Shown: positions 22,544 through 31,765, counted from the first letter of the stretch. The stretch is 34,657 nt of DNA from Bacillota bacterium (GCA_017577895.1 PKQY01000018.1:1-34657); one strand, 5' to 3'. Program-made: numbers and translations. The notes: generated by a model from the letters alone, not told the origin.

Positions 22544-23728
22544 ATGAAGAAAAAGTCAGTGAAAGATGTGGACGTGTCGGGGAAACGGGTTCTGGTCCGT
22601 GTCGATTTTAACGTGCCGATGGAAAACGGCCGCATTACGGACGATACCCGGATCAAGGCCAGCTTGCCGACCATCGAATATTTGATCCAACAAGGGGCGC
22701 GGCTCATTTTGGTCAGCCATTTGGGCCGGCCGAAAGGAAAAGTCAACGAGGAATTGCGTTTGGCGCCGGTGGCGGAACGGCTGTCGGAACTGTTGGGGCG
22801 TCCGGTGCGGGCGTTGCCGGAGGCGGTGGGACCGGCGGTGGAAGAGGCGTGCCGCAACTTGGCGCCGGGCGACGTGGTGTTGTTGGAAAACATCCGGTTT
22901 TATCCGGGCGAAGAAGCCAACGATCCGGAATTTTCCCGGCAGTTGGCCGCGTTGGCGGACTTGTACGTCAACGACGCCTTTGGCACCGCCCATCGCGCCC
23001 ACGCGTCCACCGTGGGAGTGGCATCCTATTTGCCGGCGGTGGCCGGGTTTTTGATGCAAAAAGAACTGGACGTGTTGGGGGGCGCGTTGAACGATCCCGA
23101 ACGCCCCTTTACGGCCATCATCGGCGGGGCGAAAATTAAGGACAAAATCGGCGTCATTGAAAATTTGCTGGATAAAGTGGACCAACTGCTTTTAGGCGGT
23201 GGCCTGGCCAATACGTTTTTGAGGGCGAAAGGGTACGAACTGGGCGCGTCGCTGTTCGAAGCCGACAAAGTGCCGGAAGCCGAGCGCCTGATGGCTTTGG
23301 CGGCACAAAAGGGCGTGCGGCTGGAAATACCGCGGGACGTGGTGGCCGCCGACCGCCTTTCGTCCCATGCCGAGACGCGCATCGTTCCCGTCGACGCCAT
23401 TCCCGAGGGCTGGATGGCGCTGGACATCGGCACCGAAACGGCCCGCCTGTACGGCGACATCATCCGGTCTTCCCGGCTGGTCGTCTGGAACGGGCCCATG
23501 GGCGTGTTTGAAATGAAGCCGTTTGCCGAAGGGACGTTTGCGGTGGCCCGGGCCATGGCGGAGACGTCGGCGACGACGATTATCGGCGGCGGGGATTCGG
23601 CCGCGGCCATCGAAAAAGCCGGCGTGGCCGATGCCATTACCCACATCTCCACCGGCGGCGGGGCGTCGCTGGAATTCATGGAAGGCAAGACGCTGCCCGG
23701 CGTGGCAGTGCTGGAGGAGAAGGCGTGA
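22544..23728 (+). CDS. pgk: Phosphoglycerate kinase
   Basis: Pgk transfers phosphate from 1,3-bisphosphoglycerate to ADP. The 394-residue two-domain protein carries the signature KRVLVRVDFNVPM near 14-26, LVSHLGRPKG around 59-68, NDAFGTAHRAHAST, IIGGAKIKDKIGVI and the nucleotide-site GGGDSAAAIEKAG with the final HISTGGGASLEFMEG. AAGGGGAG lies about ten bases before the ATG. Its stop overlaps the tpiA start region, indicating tight coupling. It probably has its own promoter in the 152-base spacer after gapA. Confidence 0.98.
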   Translation: MKKKSVKDVDVSGKRVLVRVDFNVPMENGRITDDTRIKASLPTIEYLIQQGARLILVSHLGRPKGKVNEELRLAPVAERLSELLGRPVRALPEAVGPAVEEACRNLAPGDVVLLENIRFYPGEEANDPEFSRQLAALADLYVNDAFGTAHRAHASTVGVASYLPAVAGFLMQKELDVLGGALNDPERPFTAIIGGAKIKDKIGVIENLLDKVDQLLLGGGLANTFLRAKGYELGASLFEADKVPEAERLMALAAQKGVRLEIPRDVVAADRLSSHAETRIVPVDAIPEGWMALDIGTETARLYGDIIRSSRLVVWNGPMGVFEMKPFAEGTFAVARAMAETSATTIIGGGDSAAAIEKAGVADAITHISTGGGASLEFMEGKTLPGVAVLEEKA

Positions 23729-24525
23729 TGGAACGCACCCTCCTGATTGCCGGAAACTGGAAAATGCATCATACGCCGGCGGAAACCGAGGCGTTTTTGG
23801 ACCGGTTTTTGGCGGACGGCCCGGTGGACGGATGCGAGGTCGTCCTTTGTCCCCCTTTCACCTCGCTGTCGGTGGTGGCCGAGCGATGGCGGACGTTATC
23901 CCAAGAGTGGAAGGATCGGCTGGGCATCGGCGCCCAAAACGTGCATTGGGAAGAGAAGGGCGCCTTCACCGGAGAAATCAGCCCTCGGTTTTTGCAGGCT
24001 TGGTCGGTGGAGTACGTCATCGTCGGCCATTCGGAGCGGCGCACGTGGTTTGGGGAAACCGATGAAACCGTGGCCCGCAAAGTGCAAGCGGCGGTTGCCC
24101 ACGGCATGGTGCCCATCGTTTGTGTCGGTGAGGATTTGGCCGAGCGGGAGGCGGGCCAGACGGAGGAAAAGGTGAGCCGCCAAGTGGCGGCGGCGGTCCA
24201 ACACCTCCGCGCCGAGCAAGCCGAGCGCCTGGTGGTGGCATACGAACCGATCTGGGCCATCGGCAGCGGCAAGACGCCCACGCCGGAAGAAGTGGGACAA
24301 GTGCTCCGGCGCATTCGGGCCGTGTTGCAGGACCGCTTCGGCCAGACGGCCGCAGACCGCGTGCGGGTGTTGTACGGCGGCAGTGTCAGCGCCGCCAACA
24401 TCGGGGCGTGGGTGACAGCGGCGGAGGCCGACGGCGCCCTGGTGGGCGGCGCCAGCCTCGAGCCGACGTCGTTTCGGCAATTGATCCGACAGGCAGTCGA
24501 GGCCAAGAAAAAAGGTTCGGCATAA
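23728..24525 (+). CDS. tpiA: Triosephosphate isomerase
   Basis: TpiA interconverts dihydroxyacetone phosphate and glyceraldehyde 3-phosphate. The 265-residue barrel has Asn10 and Lys12 in GNWKM, His101 in GHSERR, and catalytic Glu173 in AYEPIWAIGSG, followed by the flexible loop 6 and YGGSVSAAN. GGAGGAGAAGG within the end of pgk precedes both GTG 23725 and ATG 23728; the ATG is preferred and overlaps the pgk TGA by one base. The stop codon lies inside a short tandem repeat that runs into the spacer before gpmI. Confidence 0.97.
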   Translation: MERTLLIAGNWKMHHTPAETEAFLDRFLADGPVDGCEVVLCPPFTSLSVVAERWRTLSQEWKDRLGIGAQNVHWEEKGAFTGEISPRFLQAWSVEYVIVGHSERRTWFGETDETVARKVQAAVAHGMVPIVCVGEDLAEREAGQTEEKVSRQVAAAVQHLRAEQAERLVVAYEPIWAIGSGKTPTPEEVGQVLRRIRAVLQDRFGQTAADRVRVLYGGSVSAANIGAWVTAAEADGALVGGASLEPTSFRQLIRQAVEAKKKGSA

Positions 24526-24554
24526 TTTGGTTCGGCATCATTTGTTCGGCATCC
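24514..24554 (+). repeat. 15-base tandem repeat spanning the tpiA stop codon
   Basis: GGTTCGGCATAATTT (24514-24528), GGTTCGGCATCATTT (24529-24543) and a partial GTTCGGCATCC (24544-24554) give about 2.7 copies. The first copy holds the tpiA TAA; the second has C in place of the A in that codon. Confidence 0.85.
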
Positions 24555-24573
24555 TATAAAGAAGGGGACGAGC

Positions 24574-26118
24574 ATGACGAGACCGAAACCGGTAGCATTG
24601 ATCATTTTGGACGGTTTTGGGTGGCGGCAAGAGACGTACGGGAATGCCGTCGCCCAAGCAAAGAAACCGAACTTCGACCGTTACTGGCGGGAATTTCCAC
24701 ACACGACGTTGAAAGCCAGCGGCGAAGCGGTCGGTTTGCCCGAGGGACAAATGGGCAACTCGGAAGTGGGGCATTTGAACATCGGGGCCGGCCGCATCGT
24801 GTATCAAGATTTGACCCGCATCAGCAAGGCAATTCGCGACGGGAGCTTTTTCACCAACGACGTCTTTTTGCAAGCCATCGAGCACGTCAAGCGGGAAAAT
24901 TCCGCCCTCCATTTGTACGGGCTGCTTTCTGACGGCGGCGTGCATAGTCACATTGAACATTTGTGGGCGTTGCTGGAGTTGGCCCGGCGCCATGGCCTGA
25001 AGCGGGTGTATGTGCATGCCTTTTTGGATGGCCGGGATGTTCCGCCCGACAGCGCCCGTGGGTATATCGAGCAGACATTGGAAAAGATGCAGCAGCTGGG
25101 CGTTGGCCAGTTTGCCACCATCCAAGGCCGCTATTACGCCATGGATCGGGATCGGCGCTGGGACCGGACGGAAAAAGCGTACCGGGCCATGGTGTACGGA
25201 GAAGGGAGGGCGGTGCGGGACCCGATGGAGGCGGTGGAACTTTCTTATCAAGAAAAGGTGTACGACGAATTTGTCCTGCCTTCGGTCGTGGTGGATGCGC
25301 AAGGGCAACCGGTGGGATTGGTCCGCTCGAAGGACGCTATCATCTTTTTCAACTTCCGCCCCGACCGGGCTATCCAAATTTCCCAGGCATTTACCAATGA
25401 GGACTTTCGCAGCTTCGATCGGGGACCGGGCCGACCGACCGATTTGTTTTTCGTCTGTATGACCCACTTCAGCGAAACCGTGCAAGGTTATGTGGCCTTC
25501 AAACCGACCAATTTGGACAACACGTTCGGCGAAGTGGCAGCCCAACACGGGTTGCGCCAATTGCGCATCGCCGAGACGGAAAAGTATCCCCATGTGACGT
25601 TCTTTTTCAGCGGCGGACGGGAAGAGCCGTTTCCCGGCGAAACGCGCATCCTTATCGATTCGCCGAAAGTGGCGACGTACGATTTGAAACCGGAAATGAG
25701 CGCGTACGAAGTGACCGACGCGCTGTTGAAAGAGTTGGCCAAAGACGAGCATGACGTCATCGTGCTGAACTATGCCAACCCTGACATGGTGGGGCATTCC
25801 GGGAAGATGGAGCCGACCATCCGGGCTGTCGAGGCGGTGGATGAATGCCTCGGCAAAGTGGTGGACGACATTTTGGCCCGGGGCGGCGTGGCCGTCATCA
25901 TCGCCGACCACGGCAATGCCGACACGATGATCGACGCGAATGGCCATCCGGTCACCTCTCACAGCACGGAGCCGGTGCCGATGATCGTGACCCGGCACGG
26001 CATACGGCTTCGGGATGACGGCATCCTGGCGGACGTGGCGCCGACCCTGCTCGATTTGTTGGGCATCGAGCAGCCGCCCCAGATGACAGGACGCACCATG
26101 ATCGTCCGTGAACCATAA
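24574..26118 (+). CDS. gpmI: 2,3-bisphosphoglycerate-independent phosphoglycerate mutase
   Basis: The manganese-dependent, cofactor-independent mutase interconverts 3- and 2-phosphoglycerate. The 514-residue protein belongs to the alkaline phosphatase superfamily. It has ILDGFGWR with metal-binding Asp13, catalytic Ser63 in GQMGNSEVGHLNIGAGR, HAFLDGRDVPP, GRYYAMDRDRRWDR and the second metal site NYANPDMVGHSG with IIADHGNAD. In sporulating Bacillus the pH-sensitive activity of this enzyme controls 3-phosphoglycerate storage in spores (family knowledge). AAGGGG precedes the ATG. It ends 48 bases before eno. Confidence 0.98.
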   Translation: MTRPKPVALIILDGFGWRQETYGNAVAQAKKPNFDRYWREFPHTTLKASGEAVGLPEGQMGNSEVGHLNIGAGRIVYQDLTRISKAIRDGSFFTNDVFLQAIEHVKRENSALHLYGLLSDGGVHSHIEHLWALLELARRHGLKRVYVHAFLDGRDVPPDSARGYIEQTLEKMQQLGVGQFATIQGRYYAMDRDRRWDRTEKAYRAMVYGEGRAVRDPMEAVELSYQEKVYDEFVLPSVVVDAQGQPVGLVRSKDAIIFFNFRPDRAIQISQAFTNEDFRSFDRGPGRPTDLFFVCMTHFSETVQGYVAFKPTNLDNTFGEVAAQHGLRQLRIAETEKYPHVTFFFSGGREEPFPGETRILIDSPKVATYDLKPEMSAYEVTDALLKELAKDEHDVIVLNYANPDMVGHSGKMEPTIRAVEAVDECLGKVVDDILARGGVAVIIADHGNADTMIDANGHPVTSHSTEPVPMIVTRHGIRLRDDGILADVAPTLLDLLGIEQPPQMTGRTMIVREP

Positions 26119-26166
26119 GGGAACATCATACCGTGTCAGATCACAAGAGCGAAAGGAGTTTGGAGG

Positions 26167-27489
26167 ATGAAGGAATACAAGCCCGCGGGCACTTATGCGC
26201 TGATCGAAGAAGTCGTGGCCCGGGAAGTGTTGGATTCCCGGGGTAACCCGACGGTGGAAGTGGAAGTGTATCTCGATTCCGGCGCCATGGGACGGGCCAT
26301 TGTGCCGTCGGGGGCGTCCACCGGAGCCCACGAGGCCTTGGAACTGCGGGATGAAGACGAAAGCCGTTATTTGGGCAAAGGGGTTCAACAAGCCGTCCGT
26401 CACGTTCAGGAGACCATCGCCCCGGAACTGATCGGATTAGACGCTTTGGATCAAGTGGGCATCGACCAATTGATGATTCAATTGGACGGCACGCCCAAAA
26501 AAGAACGATTGGGCGCCAACGCCATCTTGGGAGTGTCCATGGCGGTGGCCCGGGCGGCGGCCCAACATTTGGGAGTGCCCTTGTACGTCTATTTGGGCGG
26601 CTTCAGTGCTCGGACGTTGCCGGTGCCCATGATGAACATCCTCAACGGCGGCAAGCACGCTGACAACAATGTGGACATTCAAGAATTCATGATTATGCCG
26701 GTTGGGGCTTCTGACTTCCGGGAAGCGTTGCGCATGGGCTCGGAAGTGTTTCACCACTTGAAAAAAGTGCTCAAGGCCAAAGGCTTGAACACGGCGGTGG
26801 GAGACGAAGGGGGCTTTGCGCCCAACTTGTCTTCCAATGAAGAGGCGATTCAAACGATTCTCGAGGCCATCCAACAAGCCGGATACGAACCGGGCAAAGA
26901 CGTGTTTCTAGCGTTGGACATTGCGTCCACGGAGCTGTACAAAGACGGCAAGTATCATTTGGCGGGCGAAGGTGTCACCAAGACGAGCGAAGAAATGATC
27001 GATTATTATACGTACTTGGTGGACAAGTATCCGATCATTTCCATTGAGGACGGCTTGGCGGAAGACGATTGGGAAGGCTGGGCCCGGTTGACGGAACGGT
27101 TGGGTAACCGGGTGCAGTTGGTCGGCGACGATTTGTTTGTTACCAATACGGCCCGCCTGAAACAAGGCATTGAAAAGGGCGTCGGCAATGCCATTTTGGT
27201 CAAGGTCAACCAGATCGGGACGCTGACAGAGACGTTTGAAGCGATTGAGATGGCCAAGCGCGCCGGCTACACGGCCATCATTTCCCACCGTTCTGGAGAG
27301 ACGGAAGACACGACCATCGCCGACATTGCCGTGGCCGCCAACGCCGGGCAGATCAAGACGGGGGCGCCGTCGCGGACCGATCGGGTGGCCAAGTACAACC
27401 AGCTGTTGCGCATCCACGATGAGTTGGCGACCATCGGCAAATACGCCGGCAAAGAGGCGTTTTACAACCTGCGTCGGTTTCAAGCGTAA
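26167..27489 (+). CDS. eno: Enolase
   Basis: Eno dehydrates 2-phosphoglycerate to phosphoenolpyruvate; in Bacillus it is also part of the degradosome-like network. The 440-residue protein has AREVLDSRGNPTVEVEVY at 18-35, SGASTGAHEALELRD, Glu214 in VGDEGGFAPN, SIEDGLAEDD, ILVKVNQIGTLTET, and SHRSGETEDT. The N-terminus is about eight residues longer than usual (MKEYKPAGTYALIEEV), but AAAGGAG lies eight bases before this ATG and no alternative start fits better. It ends the glycolytic operon and is followed by a good terminator. Confidence 0.98.
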   Translation: MKEYKPAGTYALIEEVVAREVLDSRGNPTVEVEVYLDSGAMGRAIVPSGASTGAHEALELRDEDESRYLGKGVQQAVRHVQETIAPELIGLDALDQVGIDQLMIQLDGTPKKERLGANAILGVSMAVARAAAQHLGVPLYVYLGGFSARTLPVPMMNILNGGKHADNNVDIQEFMIMPVGASDFREALRMGSEVFHHLKKVLKAKGLNTAVGDEGGFAPNLSSNEEAIQTILEAIQQAGYEPGKDVFLALDIASTELYKDGKYHLAGEGVTKTSEEMIDYYTYLVDKYPIISIEDGLAEDDWEGWARLTERLGNRVQLVGDDLFVTNTARLKQGIEKGVGNAILVKVNQIGTLTETFEAIEMAKRAGYTAIISHRSGETEDTTIADIAVAANAGQIKTGAPSRTDRVAKYNQLLRIHDELATIGKYAGKEAFYNLRRFQA

Positions 27490-27530
27490 TCGCATGAAGT
27501 GCCATTGTCGTTCGTTCCAAATACACCTTA

Positions 27531-27574
27531 AAAACCGGCCTCCCTGCGCAGAGACAGGAAGGCCGGTTTTGTCG
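27531..27574 (+). terminator. Terminator of the glycolytic operon
   Basis: AAAACCGGCC (27531-27540) pairs with GGCCGGTTTT (27561-27570), continued inward by TCCCTG against CAGGAA with one mismatch. The T-rich tail is TTTTGTCGTCTT. Confidence 0.88.
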
Positions 27575-27615
27575 TCTTGATGGGGTCAACGTTTTGAAAG
27601 CTCGGCCGGCGTTCC

Positions 27616-27645
27616 TTGCCGCTTGGCCTAAAAATGTGGTAAAAT
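27616..27645 (+). promoter_or_regulatory. SigmaA promoter of secG
   Basis: TTGCCG (27616-27621), an 18-base spacer and TAAAAT (27640-27645) preceded by TGG lie about 40 bases before the secG ATG. Confidence 0.65.
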
Positions 27646-27683
27646 ACAGCCGTGCTTTCTGGACTGCATGAGGAGGTCGTCCG

Positions 27684-27914
27684 ATGATTCCGTTGATTAT
27701 TACGTTGCTCGTCATTTCGTGCTTAGGCGTCATTGTGACCGTCGTGTTGCAAGAAGGGAAAAGCGCGGGATTGTCAGGGGCCATTGCCGGCGGCGCCGAG
27801 CAGTTGTTGGGGAAACAGAAAGCCCGGGGCATCGATGCCTTGTTGCACCGGTTGACGATCGGTTTTTCGGTGGCCTTTTTCGTTCTGACGGTGTTGCTCG
27901 GTTACTTTCTGTAA
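27684..27914 (+). CDS. secG: Preprotein translocase subunit SecG
   Basis: SecG is the small auxiliary subunit of the SecYEG channel and aids protein export by SecA. The 76-residue protein has two membrane helices (about 2-22 and 55-75) joined by a cytoplasmic loop with the conserved LQEGKSAGLSGAIAGGAEQL. AGGAGG lies eight bases before the ATG. The order secG, carboxylesterase, rnr, smpB matches B. subtilis secG-yvaK-rnr-smpB. A terminator follows it, so it may be transcribed mostly alone. Confidence 0.96.
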   Translation: MIPLIITLLVISCLGVIVTVVLQEGKSAGLSGAIAGGAEQLLGKQKARGIDALLHRLTIGFSVAFFVLTVLLGYFL

Positions 27915-27952
27915 AGACGAGACGGTCATCAAAAGGATGGACGCGGTTCGGA

Positions 27953-27992
27953 AACAGCAGGGAAGGGGCATCTTTCTTGCTGTTTTTGTTTT
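27953..27992 (+). terminator. Terminator after secG
   Basis: AACAGCAGGGAAG (27953-27965) pairs with CTTTCTTGCTGTT (27972-27984), a 13-base-pair stem with two G-U pairs and a six-base loop, and the tail is TTTTTGTTTT. The remaining 111 bases before the esterase gene show no confident promoter. Confidence 0.85.
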
Positions 27993-28103
27993 CAGCACAA
28001 AAAATTGCGCAGCACCAAAAATCGCGGACGGCATCCACGGCCAGCCGCATGAGATGCGGGTGGAAAGGACCCGGGAGGAAGGATGTTGCGGGCGGGGAGG
28101 TAG

Positions 28104-28874
28104 GTGAGTGCGGGTTTGAAAATTCAGTACCGCTCTCCAAAGCCGTTTTTTCTGACCGGGCACCGGCCGGCGGCCCTGCTGTTGATTCACGGCTTCACCG
28201 GTTCGTGCGCGGAGATGAGCTTGTTGGGCGAATATTTTCACCAGCGGGGTTATACCGTGCATGCACCGTTGTTGAAAGGGCACGGGACGACCGTGGAAGA
28301 CATGGAAAAGACCGGCGCGCGGGACTGGTGGGAAAGTGTGCTGGAAGGGTATGAGCGGCTAGCGTCGCCGGAGCGGCCCCACGTGTTTGCCGTCGGGTTG
28401 TCCATGGGCGGGCTGTTGGCCTTGAAACTGGCGGCGAACCGTCCCTTGGCCGGCGTCGTCTCGCTGGCGGCTCCTGTTTACGTCTACCAGCGATTCCTCG
28501 GCTTTTCCCGCTGGGTATACCCGATTTATCGGTATCACAAAGGCGGGGGCGGTTCGCGCCACCCCGATGTGGAGGCCTACGCCTGGGGGTACGATCGGAC
28601 GCCGGTCAAGGCGGCGGGGGAGCTTTGGCGGCTGATGAAAGAAGTGCGGGCATTGCTTCCGCGCGTGCAAGTGCCGGCCTTGGTCGCCCAGGGGCGGCGG
28701 GACGAAACGGTCAAGCCCCACAGTGCCCAGTTCATTTATGATCGGTTGGGCAGTACGGTCAAGCAGTTGCGTTGGTATGAGCAGTCGGGGCACATTTTGA
28801 CGTTGGATTGCGAGCGGGAGTCGGTGTTTGTCGATATCGAAACGTTTATGGAGACATGTTTGCGTAAAGAATAA
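28104..28874 (+). CDS. Alpha/beta-hydrolase carboxylesterase, YvaK/Est30-like
   Basis: A 256-residue alpha/beta hydrolase of the thermostable Est30 carboxylesterase group. It has the oxyanion segment LLIHGFTGS (26-34), HAPLLKGHG, the nucleophile Ser100 in VGLSMGG, Asp200 in GRRDETV and His230 in WYEQSGHILTLD, giving a full triad. No signal peptide is visible, so it is cytosolic; the natural ester substrate is unknown. The location between secG and rnr is that of B. subtilis yvaK. The start is uncertain: GTG 28104 has GGGGAGG only three bases upstream, and an in-frame TTG at 28116 would remove four residues. Confidence 0.92.
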   Translation: MSAGLKIQYRSPKPFFLTGHRPAALLLIHGFTGSCAEMSLLGEYFHQRGYTVHAPLLKGHGTTVEDMEKTGARDWWESVLEGYERLASPERPHVFAVGLSMGGLLALKLAANRPLAGVVSLAAPVYVYQRFLGFSRWVYPIYRYHKGGGGSRHPDVEAYAWGYDRTPVKAAGELWRLMKEVRALLPRVQVPALVAQGRRDETVKPHSAQFIYDRLGSTVKQLRWYEQSGHILTLDCERESVFVDIETFMETCLRKE

Positions 28875-28919
28875 GAATCGTCGCAAGCATCGTTAGCACG
28901 GACATAAGGAGCGAAAAAC

Positions 28920-31202
28920 ATGCTCTCGGAAGAGCAGTTGTTGCAATACATGCAGGAAGATGCCTACAAGCCCCTGACGGTGGAGGAACTGGAAGCGGCG
29001 TTAGGGCTGAAGACCGCGGAAGAGTTCAAGGCGCTGGTTCGACTGCTCAACGCCTTGGAGGCGGACGGAAAAATTGTCCGCACCCGGACGAATCGTTACG
29101 GCGTGCCGGAACGGATGAACTTGGTGCGGGGACGGTTGGAAGCCCACCCGAAGGGATATGGGTTTGTCGTGCCCGATGACGGTTCCGGTAACGACATTTA
29201 CATTCACGCCTTGGACATGAAGGGGGCCATGCATCAAGACCTGGTGCTGGCGCGGGTGCATCGCTGGAATCCGGATGGCCGGGCGGAAGGCGAGATTGTC
29301 CGCATCATCAAGCGGGCCAACGAAACGGTGGTCGGCACGTATCGGGATGAGGGCAGTTTCGGGTTGGTCCTTCCCGACGACCGGCGCATTACGACGGATA
29401 TCCTCATCCCCCCAGGGGCGTCCATGGGCGCCAAGGAAGGGCAAAAGGTCGTCGTCCGCCTGACCAAATATCCCGAACGGCGGCTCAGCGCCGAAGGGGA
29501 AGTCATTGAAATCTTGGGGTATAAGAACGAACCGGGCGTCGACATTTTGTCCATCATCCGCAAGTACGACTTGCCGGAACAATTTCCGCCCGAGGTGCTG
29601 GCAGAAGCGGATGCGGTGCCGGATACCGTTTCGCCGGAAGAAATTGCCCGGCGGCGGGACTTGCGGGACAAAATCATCGTCACCATTGACGGAGAAGATG
29701 CAAAAGATTTGGACGACGCCATTTCCGTCGAGCGGTTGGACAACGGCCACTGGCGGTTGGGAGTGCACATCGCCGACGTCAGTTACTATGTGCCGGAAGA
29801 CAGCGCCTTGGACAAGGAGGCGTACCGCCGCGGCACCAGCGTGTATTTGGTGGATCGGGTCATTCCCATGTTGCCGCCGCGATTGTCCAACGGCATCTGT
29901 AGCCTCCACCCGCGGGTCGATCGGTTGACCATCACGTGTGAAATGGAGATCGACGAGCGCGGGGAAGTGGTCCGCCACGACATTTTTCCCAGCGTCATCC
30001 GCACCGTCGAACGGATGACGTATCGGGATGTATATGTGTTGTTGAAAGGGTTGGCGCAAGAAGAAGGGCGACTGGACGAAGAAGACGTGTTTGATGAGGA
30101 CGCCGCCGACGAAGTGGAACAACATTTTCCCCGCCTGCGCCAGCGGTACGAACCGCTGTTGTCGTTTTTCCGGGACGCCGAACAGCTGGCCCGGATTTTG
30201 CGGGCCAAACGGATGCGCCGGGGCGCCATCGACTTCGACTTTCCGGAAGCGAAAATTTTAGTGGACGACACCGGCAAGCCGGTGGAAATTTTGCGCAAAG
30301 AGCGGACCATTGCGGAACAGATTATCGAAGAGTTCATGCTGGCCGCCAATGAAACCGTGGCCGAGCACTTTTATTGGATGCAGCAGCCGTTCATTTACCG
30401 GGTGCACGAAGATCCGGACAGCGACAAAATGTTGGCTTTTGCTCAATTTATCGCCAGCTTCGGCTACCGACTCCACGGCAAAGCCAACCGCGTCCACCCG
30501 AAGGCGCTGCAGGCGGTGTTGGAAGCCATCGCCGGCACGCCGGAAGAGCAGGTTATCAGTACGGTTATGCTGCGCTCGCTGAAGCAGGCCCGGTATGACG
30601 AGCAAAATTTGGGGCACTTCGGACTGGCCGCCGATTATTACACGCACTTTACGTCGCCCATTCGCCGCTATCCGGATCTGGTGGTGCACCGGATGATCCG
30701 CAAGGTGCTGCTGGAAGGGCCCATCAGCGAGGAAGAGGCGGAAAAGTGGCGGCAAAAGATGCCGGAGGTGGCCGAACACTCGTCCATTCGGGAGCGCATC
30801 GCCACCGAAGCGGAACGGGAAACCGACGACTTGAAGATGGCCCAGTGGATGGCCGAGCACATCGGCGAGACGTTTGACGGGATTGTCAGCGGCGTGACGT
30901 CGTTTGGCATCTTCGTACAGTTGCCCAATTTGGTGGAAGGCATGGTGCACGTCAGTTACATGACCGACGACTATTACCATTATCTGGACGGCCAGTACGC
31001 CTTGATCGGGGAACGGACGGGCAAGATGTATCGCATCGGCGACGAGGTGCAGGTGCGGGTGTTGGCCGTCGATGTGGACGAACGGCGCATCGATTTTGAA
31101 CTGGTGGAAAGCCAAAGCCGGTCGCGGAAGAAGAAAAAGGGACGGGCGAAAGAACGGGCCGCGGCGGCCAAGAAAAGCAAGAAAAAGAAAGGGAAAAGGT
31201 AA
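28920..31202 (+). CDS. rnr: Ribonuclease R
   Basis: RNase R is a processive 3'-to-5' exoribonuclease that degrades structured RNA and, with SmpB-tmRNA, non-stop mRNA. The 760-residue protein has an N-terminal winged-helix region (about 5-65), two cold-shock domains (about 70-215, including KGYGFVVPDDG), and the RNB catalytic domain with Asp257, Asp263, Asp265 and Asp266 in IDGEDAKDLDDA. An S1 domain (about 635-715, GVTSFGIFVQL) and a lysine-rich tail from about 730 complete it. AAGGAGCG precedes the ATG. The neighbouring smpB and ssrA fit its trans-translation role. Confidence 0.98.
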   Translation: MLSEEQLLQYMQEDAYKPLTVEELEAALGLKTAEEFKALVRLLNALEADGKIVRTRTNRYGVPERMNLVRGRLEAHPKGYGFVVPDDGSGNDIYIHALDMKGAMHQDLVLARVHRWNPDGRAEGEIVRIIKRANETVVGTYRDEGSFGLVLPDDRRITTDILIPPGASMGAKEGQKVVVRLTKYPERRLSAEGEVIEILGYKNEPGVDILSIIRKYDLPEQFPPEVLAEADAVPDTVSPEEIARRRDLRDKIIVTIDGEDAKDLDDAISVERLDNGHWRLGVHIADVSYYVPEDSALDKEAYRRGTSVYLVDRVIPMLPPRLSNGICSLHPRVDRLTITCEMEIDERGEVVRHDIFPSVIRTVERMTYRDVYVLLKGLAQEEGRLDEEDVFDEDAADEVEQHFPRLRQRYEPLLSFFRDAEQLARILRAKRMRRGAIDFDFPEAKILVDDTGKPVEILRKERTIAEQIIEEFMLAANETVAEHFYWMQQPFIYRVHEDPDSDKMLAFAQFIASFGYRLHGKANRVHPKALQAVLEAIAGTPEEQVISTVMLRSLKQARYDEQNLGHFGLAADYYTHFTSPIRRYPDLVVHRMIRKVLLEGPISEEEAEKWRQKMPEVAEHSSIRERIATEAERETDDLKMAQWMAEHIGETFDGIVSGVTSFGIFVQLPNLVEGMVHVSYMTDDYYHYLDGQYALIGERTGKMYRIGDEVQVRVLAVDVDERRIDFELVESQSRSRKKKKGRAKERAAAAKKSKKKKGKR

Positions 31203-31230
31203 AGTCGCCGTTAGATACAGAAAAAGATCC

Positions 31231-31239
31231 TGATAAAAT
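31231..31239 (+). promoter_or_regulatory. Extended -10 promoter upstream of smpB
   Basis: TGATAAAAT (31231-31239) is an extended -10 element in the 86-base spacer between rnr and smpB; the -35 position (TTAGAT, 17 bases upstream) is poor. Confidence 0.45.
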
Positions 31240-31288
31240 ATGTTTGTGATAATAGGGTCGGCCTGGTTACGGTAAGGAGGGATGGCCG

Positions 31289-31765
31289 ATGGGAAAAGGC
31301 AACGTCAAAGTGGTCGCCCAAAACCGCAAGGCGAGCCATGATTATTTTATCGAGGAGACCTACGAGGCCGGGATGGTGTTGAAGGGCACCGAGATCAAGT
31401 CCATCCGCGCCGGCCGCGTCAACTTGAAAGACAGCTTTGCCCGGGTGGAAGACGGCGAAGTGTTTTTGTACAACATGCATATCAGCCCGTACGAACAAGG
31501 CAACCGGTTCAACCACGATCCGTTGCGCACCCGCAAGTTGTTGTTGCACAAAGACGAAATCCGCAAACTCATCGGGGCGACGAAAGAAAAAGGGTATACG
31601 CTCATTCCGTTGAAAGTGTACATCCGCAACGGTTTTGCCAAAGTGGAGCTGGCCTTGGCCAAAGGGAAAAAGCTGTACGACAAGCGGCAAGCCATGGCCA
31701 AGCGGGACGCCCAGAGAGAAATCGAACGGGCTCTGCGGGAACGGCAGAAAGGAAGCTGGGGATAA
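31289..31765 (+). CDS. smpB: tmRNA-binding protein SmpB
   Basis: SmpB binds tmRNA and delivers it to stalled ribosomes for trans-translation. The 158-residue protein has the OB-fold core with NRKASHDYFIEETYEAGMVL near the start, GTEIKSIRAGRVNLKDSFA, and NMHISPYEQGNRFNHDP, then the basic C-terminal tail KLYDKRQAMAKRDAQREIERALRE that enters the mRNA channel. AAGGAGGG lies seven bases before the ATG. Its RNA partner ssrA lies 164 bases downstream on the opposite strand. Confidence 0.98.
   Translation: MGKGNVKVVAQNRKASHDYFIEETYEAGMVLKGTEIKSIRAGRVNLKDSFARVEDGEVFLYNMHISPYEQGNRFNHDPLRTRKLLLHKDEIRKLIGATKEKGYTLIPLKVYIRNGFAKVELALAKGKKLYDKRQAMAKRDAQREIERALRERQKGSWG

Noticed and set aside
24538..26403. 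621-codon open frame on the minus strand opposite gpmI and the start of eno
   Set aside because: The product is rich in His, Arg, Gln and Pro with no family motifs, and the plus strand encodes unmistakable GpmI and Eno. Long antisense frames are expected from the G/C-biased codon positions.
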